Positions 22,732 to 33,790 of a stretch of DNA of 64,000 nucleotides are shown here, one piece after another (position 1 is the first letter of the stretch; every line of letters starts with the position of its first letter). A program made the position numbers and the translations under genes. Source of the stretch: Siphonodentalium dalli (taxonomy: Eukaryota > Mollusca > Scaphopoda > Gadilida > Siphonodentaliidae); NCBI GenBank assembly GCA_032622095.1, contig CP136067.1, positions 46,605,549 through 46,669,548 on the forward strand, in the 5' to 3' direction. The notes beneath the pieces were generated by a model. That model was not told the DNA's origin. It saw only the letters and a program-made list of their open reading frames with translations, and made no database searches.

Positions 22732-23426
22732 AAATGCTTACTTTTATATAATTTTATAGCAATTTATGCGTTTATTCAATGTTGGGTCAGACCATTTGCC
22801 ATGGCAGAATTCTCCGCGTGACAACTCATAATATATGGGTGTGCATCTGTAGTCTATAAATCTTCTAGGAATTTTGGGTAGATACCACCAAATTGCGACC
22901 GGTTGCCATAGCAACATATTTTCGGAAATCTATGATTTTGGGGGCTGTAATTTCTCTATATGACGATATGTTTGCGATATTTTGAATCAAATATAAATGG
23001 TTTCCAAGTTAAATGATCCAGGAATATTTTGCCAACATCTAGAACTAACCTTTCTCGAAAATCACCCATCACCGACAGAGGGCGCCATTCAAAATGGCCA
23101 CCAAACCCCCGTTTTCTAACGTTAAAATGCTTACTTTTATATCATTTTATAGCAATGTATGCGTTAATTTAATGCTGGCCAGACTATTTGTCATGACATA
23201 ATTCTCCACGTGACAACTCATAATATATGGGTGATCATCCGTGGTCTATAAATCTTCCAAAATTTTTGGGTAGATACATGTACCACCAACTTGCGACCGG
23301 TTGACATGGCAACCGTTTTTCGGAAAATTATGCGTTTGGGGGCTGTAATTTCGTATACGAGATGTCTGCATGCGACATTTTGAATCAAATGTAATTAATT
23401 TCCAAAAAATATGATCCAGGAATATA
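22732..23426 (+). repeat. Diverged direct duplication, two ~300-bp copies
   Basis: 22732-23035 and 23127-23426 share ATGCTTACTTTTATAT, GTGACAACTCATAATATATG, TTGCGACCGGTTG, GGGGGCTGTAATTTC and ATGATCCAGGAATAT in the same order. The GAGGGCGCCATTCAAAATGG spacer between the copies occurs once. Confidence 0.8.
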
Positions 23427-24213
23427 CTTAAATTGCTCCCGCTTCTATTTCCTTCCGCTGAAGGAGTCAAGATTCACCTGCCATGGTGATTACCAACCGA
23501 AAACTTGTCTACGCGTCTACGGCTTAGGCTACTGGGCGCCGACATTTTGGAACAATGACGTCACGAATCACGTCACGCGACCCCCACGTGACGCCAAAAT
23601 TAGGTTACATCTTCCTGGACCCCTCACTGAGTGATCGGCCTATATTGAATACATGCTACTATGCTCAAAACATTTAATTATAAAAGATTCATGCGATGAT
23701 AACAAGTGCATGAAGTGGGAAACGGATATATCCGTTTCCCGTCCTGTAGGTAATGTTTTGGGAAACGGATATATCCGTTTCCCGTCCTAAACGAGTTAAT
23801 AGTTCGTGCACAATCTTTAACTATTAAAGATGCACCATCCGAATTGGCACCAATTCATTAGAGGTTATGATGGCCAGATATTGACTTTTAAAAGAGTAAG
23901 TTTTACCCGATTTTGACTATTTGTCAGGCAATCTATAAATAAAAGACCATTTATTATAAAAGAGCATTTATGCATTAGTTGTCCAGATAAGGATATATAG
24001 ATATTAAATGGATGTTCAGTAAAACTTCAATTGCATGTATTATGTATATTAGCACCCTGCAAATCTTAGATTTAAGGTCGAACAGAATATCTAGAAACCG
24101 AATCAGCATCTTGGTTTCAAATTGAACTGAACCTTGAGCCCCAAAATTTATTACCGTGTGCATGATAGTGGACAATGAGAACATACTAATATAGTAGTTA
24201 ACTTAGTGGGTAT
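23427..24213. other. Spacer containing a duplicated palindrome
   Basis: The palindrome with half-site GGGAAACGGATA occurs at 23717-23740 and 23760-23783, each followed by GTCCT. Otherwise no gene recognised. Confidence 0.5.
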
Positions 24214-24274
24214 ATGAATGGCAACAAGCCATATTTCCAGTTTTAAGGAGTCGATTATTTAGGACATTACTGTA
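24214..24274. mobile_element. Truncated end of a TA MITE (family E)
   Basis: Contains GAATGGCAACAAGCCATATT and GGAGTCGATTATTTAG followed by CATTACTGTA, the right end of the family E element at 24749-24959; the left half is absent. Confidence 0.7.
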
Positions 24275-24591
24275 TATAACCAACCGTTTTGTAATGTGTG
24301 CACAGTGTAAGTCTGTTTTTAGTGATCGGTGGTGTTTTGTTCTGCTCTCATTTTGCACGACCAAGTCAACTGTTCGATGCAACTCGAATCTCTGTCAAAT
24401 GTTTTGATTAGTATTGATTCAATCTGACGGTTTCGAAACAAATCTCAAATGGTTTCGCAGGGCCCTAATGTATATGGTATTATACTTCTTCTCAATGATA
24501 TATTTTAATAATAATAAGACGCTCTTGGTGTTGGTATCTTCTTTGTGATATTGATTGCAGTAATGTTGCGCATCTGAAAATGCTTTTTTAC

Positions 24592-24736
24592 AGTAATGCC
24601 CTAAATAACCAACTCCTTAACCACAGAATTATGGGTAACTTTTCAGGATTTAGTCAGAAATATGGCTTGTTGCCATTCATCGGAAAGCTCTCGCCGAGAG
24701 CTTTCCGATGAATGGCAACAAGCCATATTTCCAAAA
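24592..24736. mobile_element. Left part of a family E MITE
   Basis: Starts ACAGTAATGCCCTAAATAAC and includes the full central hairpin, but lacks the right terminal segment. It directly precedes the complete copy. Confidence 0.75.
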
Positions 24737-24748
24737 AATATCAACATA

Positions 24749-24959
24749 CAGTAATGCCCTAAATAATCGACTCCTTACCACAGCAGAATTATGGGTAACT
24801 TTTCAGGATTTAGTCAGAAATATGGCTTGTTGCCATTCATCGGAAAGCTCTCGCCGAGAGCTTTCCGATGAATGGCAACAAGCCATATTTCCGACTAAAT
24901 CCTGAAAAGTTACCCATAATTCTGCTGTGGTAAGGAGTCGATTATTTAGGGCATTACTG
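24749..24959. mobile_element. Complete family E MITE, near-perfect palindrome with TA borders
   Basis: A 211-bp element from CAGTAATGCCC to GGGCATTACTG, flanked by TA at 24747-24748 and 24960-24961, that folds almost perfectly on itself. It is the intact form of the array at 2338-5834 and of segments in each 4.81-kb unit. The inverted symmetry extends beyond TA (AAAAAATATCAACA / TGTTGATATTTTTT), so the true end may lie further out. Confidence 0.85.
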
Positions 24960-25099
24960 TATGTTGATATTTTTTTTACTGATCTGTAATTATCAGAATA
25001 AACTTCATTTCCTGATGGGATCACACAGTATAAATACATTTCGGGCCGAATCACAAACATATCAAACGCGAAGTGATTATGAAAGTTTGTGATCAGCAC

Positions 25100-25784
25100 C
25101 AGGGACCAGCCAGGGGTCAAATTTTAGGGAGAAGTGACTTCTCCCTCTGGAGATTTTAGGGGGAAAATAGGGAGAAGTGGGGAGACTCAAAGTCTCAATT
25201 ATCAATTATATTACCGGATTGTTTTCTTTTTTGGGGGTTAAAACTAGGCTGTTTTGTCAATGAATTTGAATGAATAATAATTATTAATAACAAACATATA
25301 TTGATAATCAAAAAGTTATCCTCTTAATATGTGAATGTACTTAGTAAATAATTTGTAATAGTAAACACAAAATTATTGATTATAGCAAAATAAGTATTGA
25401 TCCTATATGATGATCATTTACACCACCAAATAAACTCTCAGCTTAATCCACCAGCAATACAACAGGCTTCAGTAGGTGTGACATATACTGACTTGTGTGT
25501 TTAATTTCATAACAATCTACCTTGGAGTGTCCATGGTACACATGTGTGATAACTAGGGCCCCACTATGGCCACTAATGGATTGAATAACAGGTGTCAATA
25601 CACTAATTAAGACAAAACCAAGTTGGACAATATATTCATCATATGGCATTCTAAGTGCCAAATGTATACTCCTATGTCCTATGCCTTTTTTTTTTTTACA
25701 AGGAGACTTCAACTTCGCCCTAGGGCGAAATTGGCAGCTCTAAGGCGACTATTTCGCCTATGTCGCCCCCTCGGCTGGTCCCTG
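25100..25784. mobile_element. hAT-like MITE (copy F2)
   Basis: Termini CAGGGACCAGCC and GGCTGGTCCCTG are flanked by a perfect 8-bp duplication ATCAGCAC (25092-25099 and 25785-25792). It carries the GGGAGAAGTGACTTCTCCC and GGCGAC/GTCGCC subterminal motifs. The host sequence on both sides (24964-25098 and 25793-25870) is itself an inverted repeat, so it landed in an older fold-back element. Confidence 0.9.
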
Positions 25785-25792
25785 ATCAGCAC

Positions 25793-26994
25793 ATATGTAT
25801 TTATACTGTGTTATTATATCAGGAATGAAGATTGTTCCCTATAATTATCAGTAAAAAATATCAACATAAAAATTCATTTTCAGTTGGAAATTTCATTAAA
25901 TAGGAACTATAGAGTAACCTTGCTGCAATGTCACATGTTGCTGTTGCAATTTCCTACATGCAACAATTACTTCTGCCCTAAAGTAATTACCGTACTAGTA
26001 TTTGAATATGACAGATTGTTGGAAACTAATGGCAAAATAATATAGAAAATCAAATTTTGTAATTATTAAATACATGTGGAAAATTAATTAACTAATTCGG
26101 TGTCAAATCAGATGGGGCATCCTTAATGTTATACCAAATTATTATAAACACCTCAAAATAAAAAGAGGACCATGTGTCGTTAAAGGCCCACTTAATTTTC
26201 GAGTCACCGATTATTCTTTTTATAGTGCCTTGATATACGGTTTTAATAACAATATATGCCTTAAATTATTATTAAAATACTATAATTCATCACCATTTGG
26301 AACGTTTGTGTCCCGTAAGGTGCCCATAGAGTAATAGAAAATAGCTGAAATCATAACATCGTTTCCTCCGGTTTGGCTCCCAGAATGCAACAGAATTCAA
26401 ACTATTATTTATGTTCAATGGAAGGGGAATAACTCTATCTAGATATATAGAGTTATTCACCTTCCATTGAAAACAATATACTTTGTGCATAAACTTGATC
26501 ACAGAGCAGATGCCAGTTTCTCAATAAAAACAACATATTCACAGTTTATTCCATCAATAAGTTGATAATACAATGTTTGGAGCTTAATCTTTCAAATGGT
26601 ATATAATATGGGATATATTTTATATATGTCATCTGGTGGTTCGAAAATTAAGTGGATATTTTGACATTTCAACATTATCAAATGTCCAGCATACATGAAC
26701 ATGTATCTTCGTGCATCCAGTGATTTTGAGATTTTTGGAAAATGTTGTCTTCCCATTAAAATCAGGGGGGGGGGGAACTATCTTTTTTTAGGTGTTTAGT
26801 CTAATATGGATATTGCTATTCAATGAAAATGCATAATCCAAAATCAGATACTCTGCCGCTACTATACTATATTTTATGTAAATTTTTCAGATGTGCTCAA
26901 TTATAGTTTTACCCCCACTTTTCAAAGAAAAATGGGGGGGGGGGGGGACTGCATTGACTTTGTCTGGGCATATATCTCAAATTGTTCGCTATTA
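25793..26994. other. AT-rich spacer with one short palindrome
   Basis: A palindrome at 26414-26471 (TTCAATGGAAGG...CCTTCCATTGAA) and poly-G tracts near 26766 and 26934 are the only structures seen. No gene recognised. Confidence 0.45.
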
Positions 26995-28372
26995 TCACAG
27001 TGGCTTGACCTTACAAACATATAATCGGAAGTTGCTTTCGCAAAGACGAAAAATTCTATTTTTAGAACAAATACTACAGAAGAATCAAAACAACACCATA
27101 AAAATAAGTTTTCAGACCTTATAGACAGTTTCCCAACAGCAATAAATGTCAGTATAAATTGTACATACACATTTGCCAATCGCAAGCGGGCTCCATTTGA
27201 GTGAAGGACTCTTTTCTATAGATAAAAACGGCCTTTGATCACTTCAGGCAATAATTTTCTCATGAAAATTCCCTCTTCAAATGTCATTTTAACACATATA
27301 CAGCATCTGTCGGAAATCCCACTATATTGCAACAGAAAGGCTGTTGTGTGTCCAACATATATTGACATTACCTTGGCTGGAGTGTATTCACAATCTGAAA
27401 GTAGAGACTGTTTATTGGAACACCCCACTCGTCAGTCTCTGTACGCCTAGTTGTTTAAGATGCTGATCACTAGTTGTCAAAAATATGTATTTTCAAGTTG
27501 TGATGATGGGATTTGTGTTCAAAGACGAAACCATGAATTAGGTTTCCATATTAGACATGTTCCACCTCCCGATGGTCATTATTAACCGTCAGTCACACGA
27601 CGAAGGCACTGTTCCCTTCCACATCCGTTTTCTGGACAAATTTGTTCTTATATGTTCAAGCACCGAATGTAACAATATGTATCAATAGATACCGTGCTGC
27701 AATATTTAAGTATATTTGAAATCTATTAAATGTATAAATGTATTATGACATTGAATTACATGATGTAGTTCATCGAAAAGCATGATACATAATTGAATAC
27801 TTCTGCTCTACATGTATACATAGCATGCATATTACTTCTCGTATTCATTACTGTATGATTTATGCACAACGTCGCAACGGACGATTGTCGTCACACACAA
27901 CTAGGCGTACAGAGACTGACGAGTGTGTTGTTCAAATAGATAGTCTCGACTTTCAGATTGTGAATACATCCAGGCCAAGGTAATGTCAATATATGTTGAA
28001 CACATAACGGCCTTTCCGTTGCGATATAGTTGGATTTCCAACATATGCTGTATTTGTGTTAAAATGACATTTTAAGAGGGAATTTCCGCGAGAAAATTAT
28101 TTTCTGAAGTGATCAAAGGACGTTTTTATCTATAAAAAAAAAAAGAGTCCTTCGCTCAACTGGAGCCCGCTTGCGATCGGCAAATGTATATGTACAATTT
28201 ATACTTACATTTACTGCTGTTAGGGAAAACCGTCTATCCGGTCTGAAAACTTGTTTTTATGGTCGTGTTTTGATTCTTCTATAGTATTTGTTTCTAAAAA
28301 TAAAAAATTTCGTTTTGGCGAAAGCAACTTCCGATTATATGTTTGTATGGGGTTTAGCCACTCTGATTATGA
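26995..28372. repeat. Large imperfect inverted repeat (~460-bp arms)
   Basis: The arm at about 26995-27452 recurs inverted at about 27896-28372 around a ~440-bp loop. Shared complements include CTAGGCGTACAGAGACTGAC, GGTAATGTCAATATATGTTG, CCCGCTTGCGAT and GCAACTTCCGATTATATG. Both outer sides adjoin poly-G runs (26934-26947 and 28453-28471). It may be an old fold-back element; no coding capacity. Confidence 0.8.
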
Positions 28373-28452
28373 CTGCTTTCAAAACAGGGTCAAATGGTAT
28401 TGTCCGCATATTACATTCTTGTTGAGTTATCCACAGTTTAACTCAAAATCTT

Positions 28453-28471
28453 GGGGGGGGGGGGGGGGGGG
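28453..28471 (+). repeat. Poly-G tract
   Basis: Nineteen consecutive G residues, the longest homopolymer of G here; shorter ones occur at 26934 and in each tandem unit near 31765, 37184, 41991, 46799 and 51609. Confidence 0.9.
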
Positions 28472-28840
28472 TGAGGGTTTTTTCATTTCAAATGACTTTG
28501 TTCACCTTTTCTATCCAAGAGTTATCGTTCGTTCGTTTATCTGGAAATCTCAGTTTTTTGTATATCCATGCAGATATTTCAGCCATGGGTTATTGGACCT
28601 GGATAAAATTTGGTATGGAGGTTCGCCATCATGACTTTTTGTGTGGGGGTATGCCAACATCCGAGGTGCAACTTTTTGTTTTATCAGACAATGTCACCAT
28701 GACGACATGCATTATATGCCTCATCTCACTTTGTTTGTTTCAATTTCATGTTATCAATAAGTTATCAATAAAAGGTTGTATTTATTATGATTGAAAACAC
28801 TTCCAAAAAAAAAAATCAGCCTATATTGCTCCCACCATTC

Positions 28841-29095
28841 TTAACCCTTTCAGTGCCAAGTCCGATTTTTGTATCAACCCATATTTCCTTGATCATTTTT
28901 CAAATTTATTGATTATAATAATGTGATACATTGATGGAAAGAGCTCTCTTTCCATCAATGTATCACATTATTATAATGTGATATAATAAGAGCTCTTTCC
29001 ATCAATGTATCACATTATTATAATCAATAAATTTGAAAAATGATCAAGGAAATATGGGTTGATACAAAAATAGGACTTGGCACTGAAAGGGTTAA
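28841..29095. mobile_element. TTAA fold-back MITE, family D
   Basis: Same termini as 16133-16347 (TTAACCCTTTCAGTGCCAAG and complement). The centre has an extra partial duplication of the arm (AAGAGCTCTTTCC repeated), making a three-lobed fold-back. Confidence 0.85.
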
Positions 29096-30147
29096 TACTG
29101 ATCAGTGTAAACTGATCCCGTTTTATAAGGCCAAAAAAAATAATTACCTGTGTATCTGGTGAAATGCAAGGAAAAAAATGGGAGCTTTTAATTATATTTT
29201 TTCATTTTATTTTGCTCCAAATAAATATGAATACCCCCCAGACTGCTTCTCCTTGTTTTTAATGTACTATAAAATCATAAAACTAAGTACATGATAGTGT
29301 AGTTTATCATTTTATTGAAAACATGAAAAAATAAGTTTGATTCTGCTGTGACCTAAATGAAGTTTGGTATAATTTTCGGTTTAACAGTATATGCGATGTG
29401 TCTGTTTTACATGGAAATGAATCAGTTTACATAGAAAATAAAATCGGATGCATACTAATTTTGCAAAATCAATAAAATGAAAATGGTCGGGGGAATAAAT
29501 AAGGGTGGGCACCAGAAACAGGTCTATTTTATTTTGGCTTAATCATTAGTTGGTTTTTCGCAGACAGTCATAATGGGATAACAATCTGAACTGAATTACA
29601 CATTCACATGCCCATAACTGAATTAACTATGCTCTACGCTAAATACTCCTATTATTTCAATATTTCCATTCTAGTTAACTTCTAGAGTTATCCTTCTTTG
29701 TTTATCTGGAAATATTTCGGATCTGAATGAAATTTGGTATGGAGGTTTGCAGTCACGACTGCTTTCAAAAGAATGCCGAACGCATTTTTTGCCCAAGTTA
29801 TGTCTCTTCTGCAGATTCTAAAGATGGAATAGTTAATTTTGGTCATCAACCACAACTTGTGTGCGAGATTGCATGGCAAGCTGGGGCAATATTTACCATT
29901 TTCCACATTTTGGCTGCCATTTTGAGCCAAAGTGACAATTTTTGTACTAATGAGTTGGAATATGCATAAGAGATGGAATGCCTCAATCACATTGCACACT
30001 TCTGCCCATTTCATGATGAAATATGACTAGAATCCCAATGGTGATTATTGGTGAAATTTTATACCGGGTTCTGTAAAATCGAATTCTTGAGGGATCGGAA
30101 GGGGCGGGGAGCCCATGAATGGCATATTTCATTGCTCCAATGGTCAG
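29096..30147. other. Spacer with old repeat motifs
   Basis: A segment near 29690-29760 (AAATTTGGTATGGAGGTTTG, CACGACTGCTTTCAAAA) echoes 28590-28640 and 28365-28385, suggesting diverged copies of one repeat. No gene recognised. Confidence 0.4.
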
Positions 30148-30620
30148 TTAAAGGTACTCAATCCGATAAAACTCCTCTCAATTACTATTTCAATGGCTTC
30201 GGGGGTCAAAAATATTTGATTCGAGTCGAGGAAGTCACCCATCAAAGCTCAGATTTGTTAGATATCGATTTTAGAAATCTATTATTTTTCATTATCGGGA
30301 ATACTATCTGGCCCAGAACTCAGTCAAAATTGCGTTAAAATTACCACTTTATTTTAGAGTTATCCATCCTTGTCTGTTTGAATAGATTTGGAGTACACAT
30401 CCAGAGCAGATTACGGCAGTTATTAGTACTCATCTCGAGAACATAACAAATTTCAAAAATCAATATCTAATAACTCTGAGCTATGTTTGATGGGTTCCTC
30501 GACTCGAATATTTTTTACCCCCAAAGCCAAAGAAATAGTAATATAGGACCCTCTGATCGGATTGTTGTTGTTGGAATCTGTTGAGATGGGGGACCCTCTT
30601 TACGGATTGAGTACCTTTAA
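30148..30620. mobile_element. TIR element with AAAGGTACTCAA ends, second copy
   Basis: Near-identical to 7732-8208, with the termini TTAAAGGTACTCAATCCG and complement. High similarity between two distant copies suggests recent activity. Confidence 0.85.
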
Positions 30621-30946
30621 TATGAACAATACAACATAAAGTCACAATTCTCAAACAGTACCAAACATAAACTGCTCTTAAAGATATTAGTGAAAAAAAG
30701 ATCAAATTGTCCACTTCCGCCATTTTGGTGGCATCTTGGATGGCGAGTTCCAATTCTGCCATATAAAGGTGGCATTTTATCGTATCTTCACAAAAATGTA
30801 TACATATGATAAGATTTTCTCACTATGATTTACATCAAACTGACTTAGTGACCAGTCTGAAAAATGGTGGCCATGTTGGGCGCTATATTGAATTTAACGG
30901 CTTCCACTTAACTGAAAGCTGGAACCAGCTGGATTATGATGAAGGA
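30621..30946. other. Unique flank before the tandem array
   Basis: An open stretch begins near 30806 and runs across the array boundary to 31021, but the part before 30947 is unique and I recognise no domain in it. Treated as non-coding. Confidence 0.4.
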
Positions 30947-31954
30947 TATAGTGGACAATATATGTGCGAAGTTTGGCGATTTAATCCAGAAGTGAACGAT
31001 TCTTCCGTTATTGTGCACTAGACTAGATGACTCCACTATTTAGTATATAAAAAACTTTGAAGCAATCAGTTGCAGCCGACAATATTTCAAAATTGCCAAC
31101 ACAAAACACCTTTTTCTGTCGTCTGCCTTTACCACCTTTATCCCTCCAAATCAATAATAGATCATTCCGATGTGAATTTTTTAACTTACTGGGATAATCC
31201 ATTCAGTAAAGAAAGGGTCAATCGTGAATTCTTTGGACAGTTTGATTTAGTGAAATAAGCAAGCCTTGAAATAGGGTGTCTGTCATTTGCAGAATGAGGT
31301 CCCCAGAGGGTGAATTTAGTGATGCTACCCCCCACATAGCGGGCTAGCATCACCCTCTGGGAACCTCATTCTGCCGAGGTGCAAGCAGAATGAGGTCCCC
31401 AGAGGGTGAATTTGGTGATTCTAGCCCGCTATGCAGGGTAGCATCACTAAATTCACCCTCAGGGTGTCTGTCATTTCAAGACTTGGAAATAAGCACATCC
31501 CATGTCTAACTATTGATGATTTGCGAATCATCCAGGTATATCATCGAATGCAGGGACTGTCTATCTGAATATTTCAGAGCAGGAACCAATTCTGGTTATA
31601 GAAGCACTGGTCCAGGTGCTACCACTGCCGAGTACCTTTATAACCCTGTGGTGGCTCCAGTAGCATTCTTTAACGTGCACACACCAAGGCGTGTACACAG
31701 GTTGGCGATTAATACCCACGCCCGATTGGATAGCACCCACGATATACCTGGACAAATCTTGTAATGGGGGGGGGGGATCGGAATTTTACAATCTGATCTT
31801 TATTCAGTGATCTCGAATGAGACTTATCAGCCTGACAAACTTGATATCTGACCAACTTCTGAGTTTTGTCCGAATATCCTGACCAGGTTGTGATCCCCCG
31901 TCCGCTAGCACCAGTGCCATACTACCTCTCAGCTGTACAGACTTCCCTATTATT

Positions 31955-32880
31955 AGCTCAACTTTACTTTGTAAAGTTTGAGCTATTGCCATGGCTTGGT
32001 ATCTGTGGTATCTGTCATCCGTGAGTGTGCGTGATTTGTCAACAATTTCCTTTAGCACGGGCTACAGGTCGTACCTTTGGTCGGATCATTATGAAATTTG
32101 TCATGGGCGTTGACATTGACATGTAGATGTGAACAAGTAATTGTGGGGTCATTCGGCAAAAAAACATGGCCGCCAGTGGCAATCTTGGATTTCAAAATTC
32201 AATCCATTAGCACTGGCTACAGGCCGGAGTGTTCGTCTGATCATCATGAAATTTGTCGTAAAATTAATATGTACATCTAGATGGGAATGAGTAATTTTGG
32301 TTGGGGTCTTTCAGCCAAAAGACATGGCCGCCAGTAGCCATCTTGGATTTTACTCTTTGCATGACTAAATCCTTTGGCACGGGCTACAGGTCGTACCTTT
32401 GGTTGGATCATCATTAAATTTGTCATGGATGTTAACAATGACATGTAGATGGGAACGAGTAATTTTGGGGTCAATCAACCAAAAAACATGGCCGCCAGCA
32501 GCCATCTTGGATTTAAAAATTCAATCAATTAGCACGGGCTGCAGGCCGGAGTGTTCGTCTGATCATCACGAAATTTGTCATGGATGTTAATATTGAGATG
32601 TAGACGGGAATGAGTCATTTTGGCGTCATTTGGCCAAAAAGCATGGCCGCCAGCAGCCATCTTTGATTTTACTCTTTGCATGACTAAATTGTTTGGCACG
32701 GGCTATAGGGCGTACCTTTATTCGGATCATGAAATTTTTCATGGATGTTGACAATGACATGTAGATGGGAATGAGTCATTTTTGGGTAATTCGGTCAAAA
32801 AACATGGCCGCCAGCAGCCATCTTGGATTTTACTCTTTGCATGACTAAATCCTATGGCACACCCTACAGTCCACTTCCCT
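31955..32880 (+). repeat. pearl/HINE-like leader plus ~160-bp monomers
   Basis: A hairpin (AGCTCAACTTTAC / GTAAAGTTTGAGCT) precedes a leader (GGTATCTGTCATCCGTG), then about six monomers starting at AGCACGGGCTACAGG (near 32055, 32207, 32371, 32528, 32691, 32855). Each has GATCATYATGAAATTTGTCA, GACATGTAGATG and CATGGCCGCCAGCAGCCAT. Equivalent blocks are near 37380-38455, 42190-43260, 46990-48065, 51800-52870 and 60291-60540. Leader plus tandem ~160-bp core matches the published layout of bivalve pearl/BIV160/HINE elements; Helitron-type ends were not confirmed. Confidence 0.65.
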
Positions 32881-33346
32881 CATCAGATCATCACCAAACT
32901 TCATATTAATTTTGATATTGATCTACTAGATGGAAGCTATCAAATGTTTTTGAATTTCATTGGAAAACAGCCATCAGCAACCATCTTGGATTTTACTTTA
33001 TATATCTCTTCATGTTGATAATCTAGTATTACTTAGACCTTTCAAATTTCCACATTCCTAAACACTCCATTGACTGAAACACATGAAATTATTCCCTTTC
33101 CAAGTTGAGCTGCAGTGTCATTGACACTTTCATTTTGTAGATGCCCAGGGAATCCCATAATCGATTCGTGCCAATACAAATGCATTATCAAGAGTGAACT
33201 GAGGTCATTATCAGATGAATAAAGAAACTGACTCAAAGTATGAAATATTTGCCATTTATTATATATTTTGCATGCACCAGCCAGACAATGGTACTACACC
33301 GATGAGCTGTTGTTTGGGGACCCATCATTGAGCGGCGATTCATTTG

Positions 33347-33500
33347 ATTGGCTATCCGGTCATTCCCATATAACATGCAGCCAATCATATTCGCTCATTT
33401 TGAAATGCGTGCAGCCAATAATCGTATTATCGTTGGGTCTTGTTGGATGTCTCTCTTCTTTCTAGCCGTATTTAAACAGGATGGTCCATCACAGTCACTG
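33347..33500 (+). promoter_or_regulatory. Putative Pol II promoter: three CCAAT boxes and a TATA box
   Basis: CCAAT elements lie at 33347-33351 (inverse, ATTGG), 33381-33385 and 33415-33419, the last two in a shared GCAGCCAAT context. TATTTAAA follows at 33469-33476, and an initiator-like TCACT lies about 28 bases after the TATA start (33495-33499). The ATG of the small ORF is 64 bases after the TATA start in every copy (TATA at 39058, 43864, 48675, 53447, 61146). The spacing is that of a compact metazoan promoter. Transcription itself is inferred. Confidence 0.5.
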
Positions 33501-33532
33501 GAGCAGATCACAAAATAACATTCAAATATGAT

Positions 33533-33709
33533 ATGACGAATCCTTGGAAACCAGAATCCTGGGAAGGGTGTCGTTATCGCTGTCCGTCCAGTGGTTGTGA
33601 ATCCCTCGTTTTCGGGCACTACATTGTCATCACCACAACCAGCAGAGTAAAGTTTGTACCTGTCAATTTAAAAAATTGTTTCAAGATCGGAGAAACTGTT
33701 TCTGAGTGA
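33533..33709 (+). CDS. Small four-cysteine ORF, copy 0 (58 aa)
   Basis: An ATG-TGA frame of 59 codons directly behind a CCAAT/TATA block. The product begins MTNPWKPESWEGCRYRC and has Cys at 13, 17, 22 and 49 and Trp at 5 and 10. There is no signal peptide or membrane segment, and it is slightly basic in its second half (SRVKFVPVNLKNC). I recognise no family. A two-codon upstream frame (ATG ATA TGA at 33528-33536) overlaps the start. The same frame is open in all six unit copies (39122, 43928, 48739, 53511, 61210), with a few amino-acid changes at residues 27-31 and 37. A spurious ORF conserved only by recent duplication is the main alternative; a GTAAAG at codons 39-40 could also act as a splice donor. 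Confidence 0.4.
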   Translation: MTNPWKPESWEGCRYRCPSSGCESLVFGHYIVITTTSRVKFVPVNLKNCFKIGETVSE

Positions 33710-33790
33710 ACAAATATTGGGCTGGCTCTCGTCGCGTACAGTACTTTGAATCAATACTATTACATTATAGCAGTGCTTACGATCAGGTAA

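Noticed and set aside
31513-31764. Frame SSRYIIECRDCLSEYFRAGT repeated in every tandem unit, considered as a second small gene.
   Set aside because: It coincides with a short TIR segment (CCAGGTATATC ends at 31532 and 31751), lacks a promoter-like block, and the copies differ at the 3' end by indels.
32098-32590. Several short frames with KTWPPAAILDF-type peptides.
   Set aside because: They are translations of the ~160-bp monomers; frames are short and interrupted between monomers.
33395-33619. Minus-strand frame opposite the small ORF and its promoter.
   Set aside because: It starts with a non-ATG codon and spans the CCAAT/TATA block of the other strand; several unit copies lack the start.
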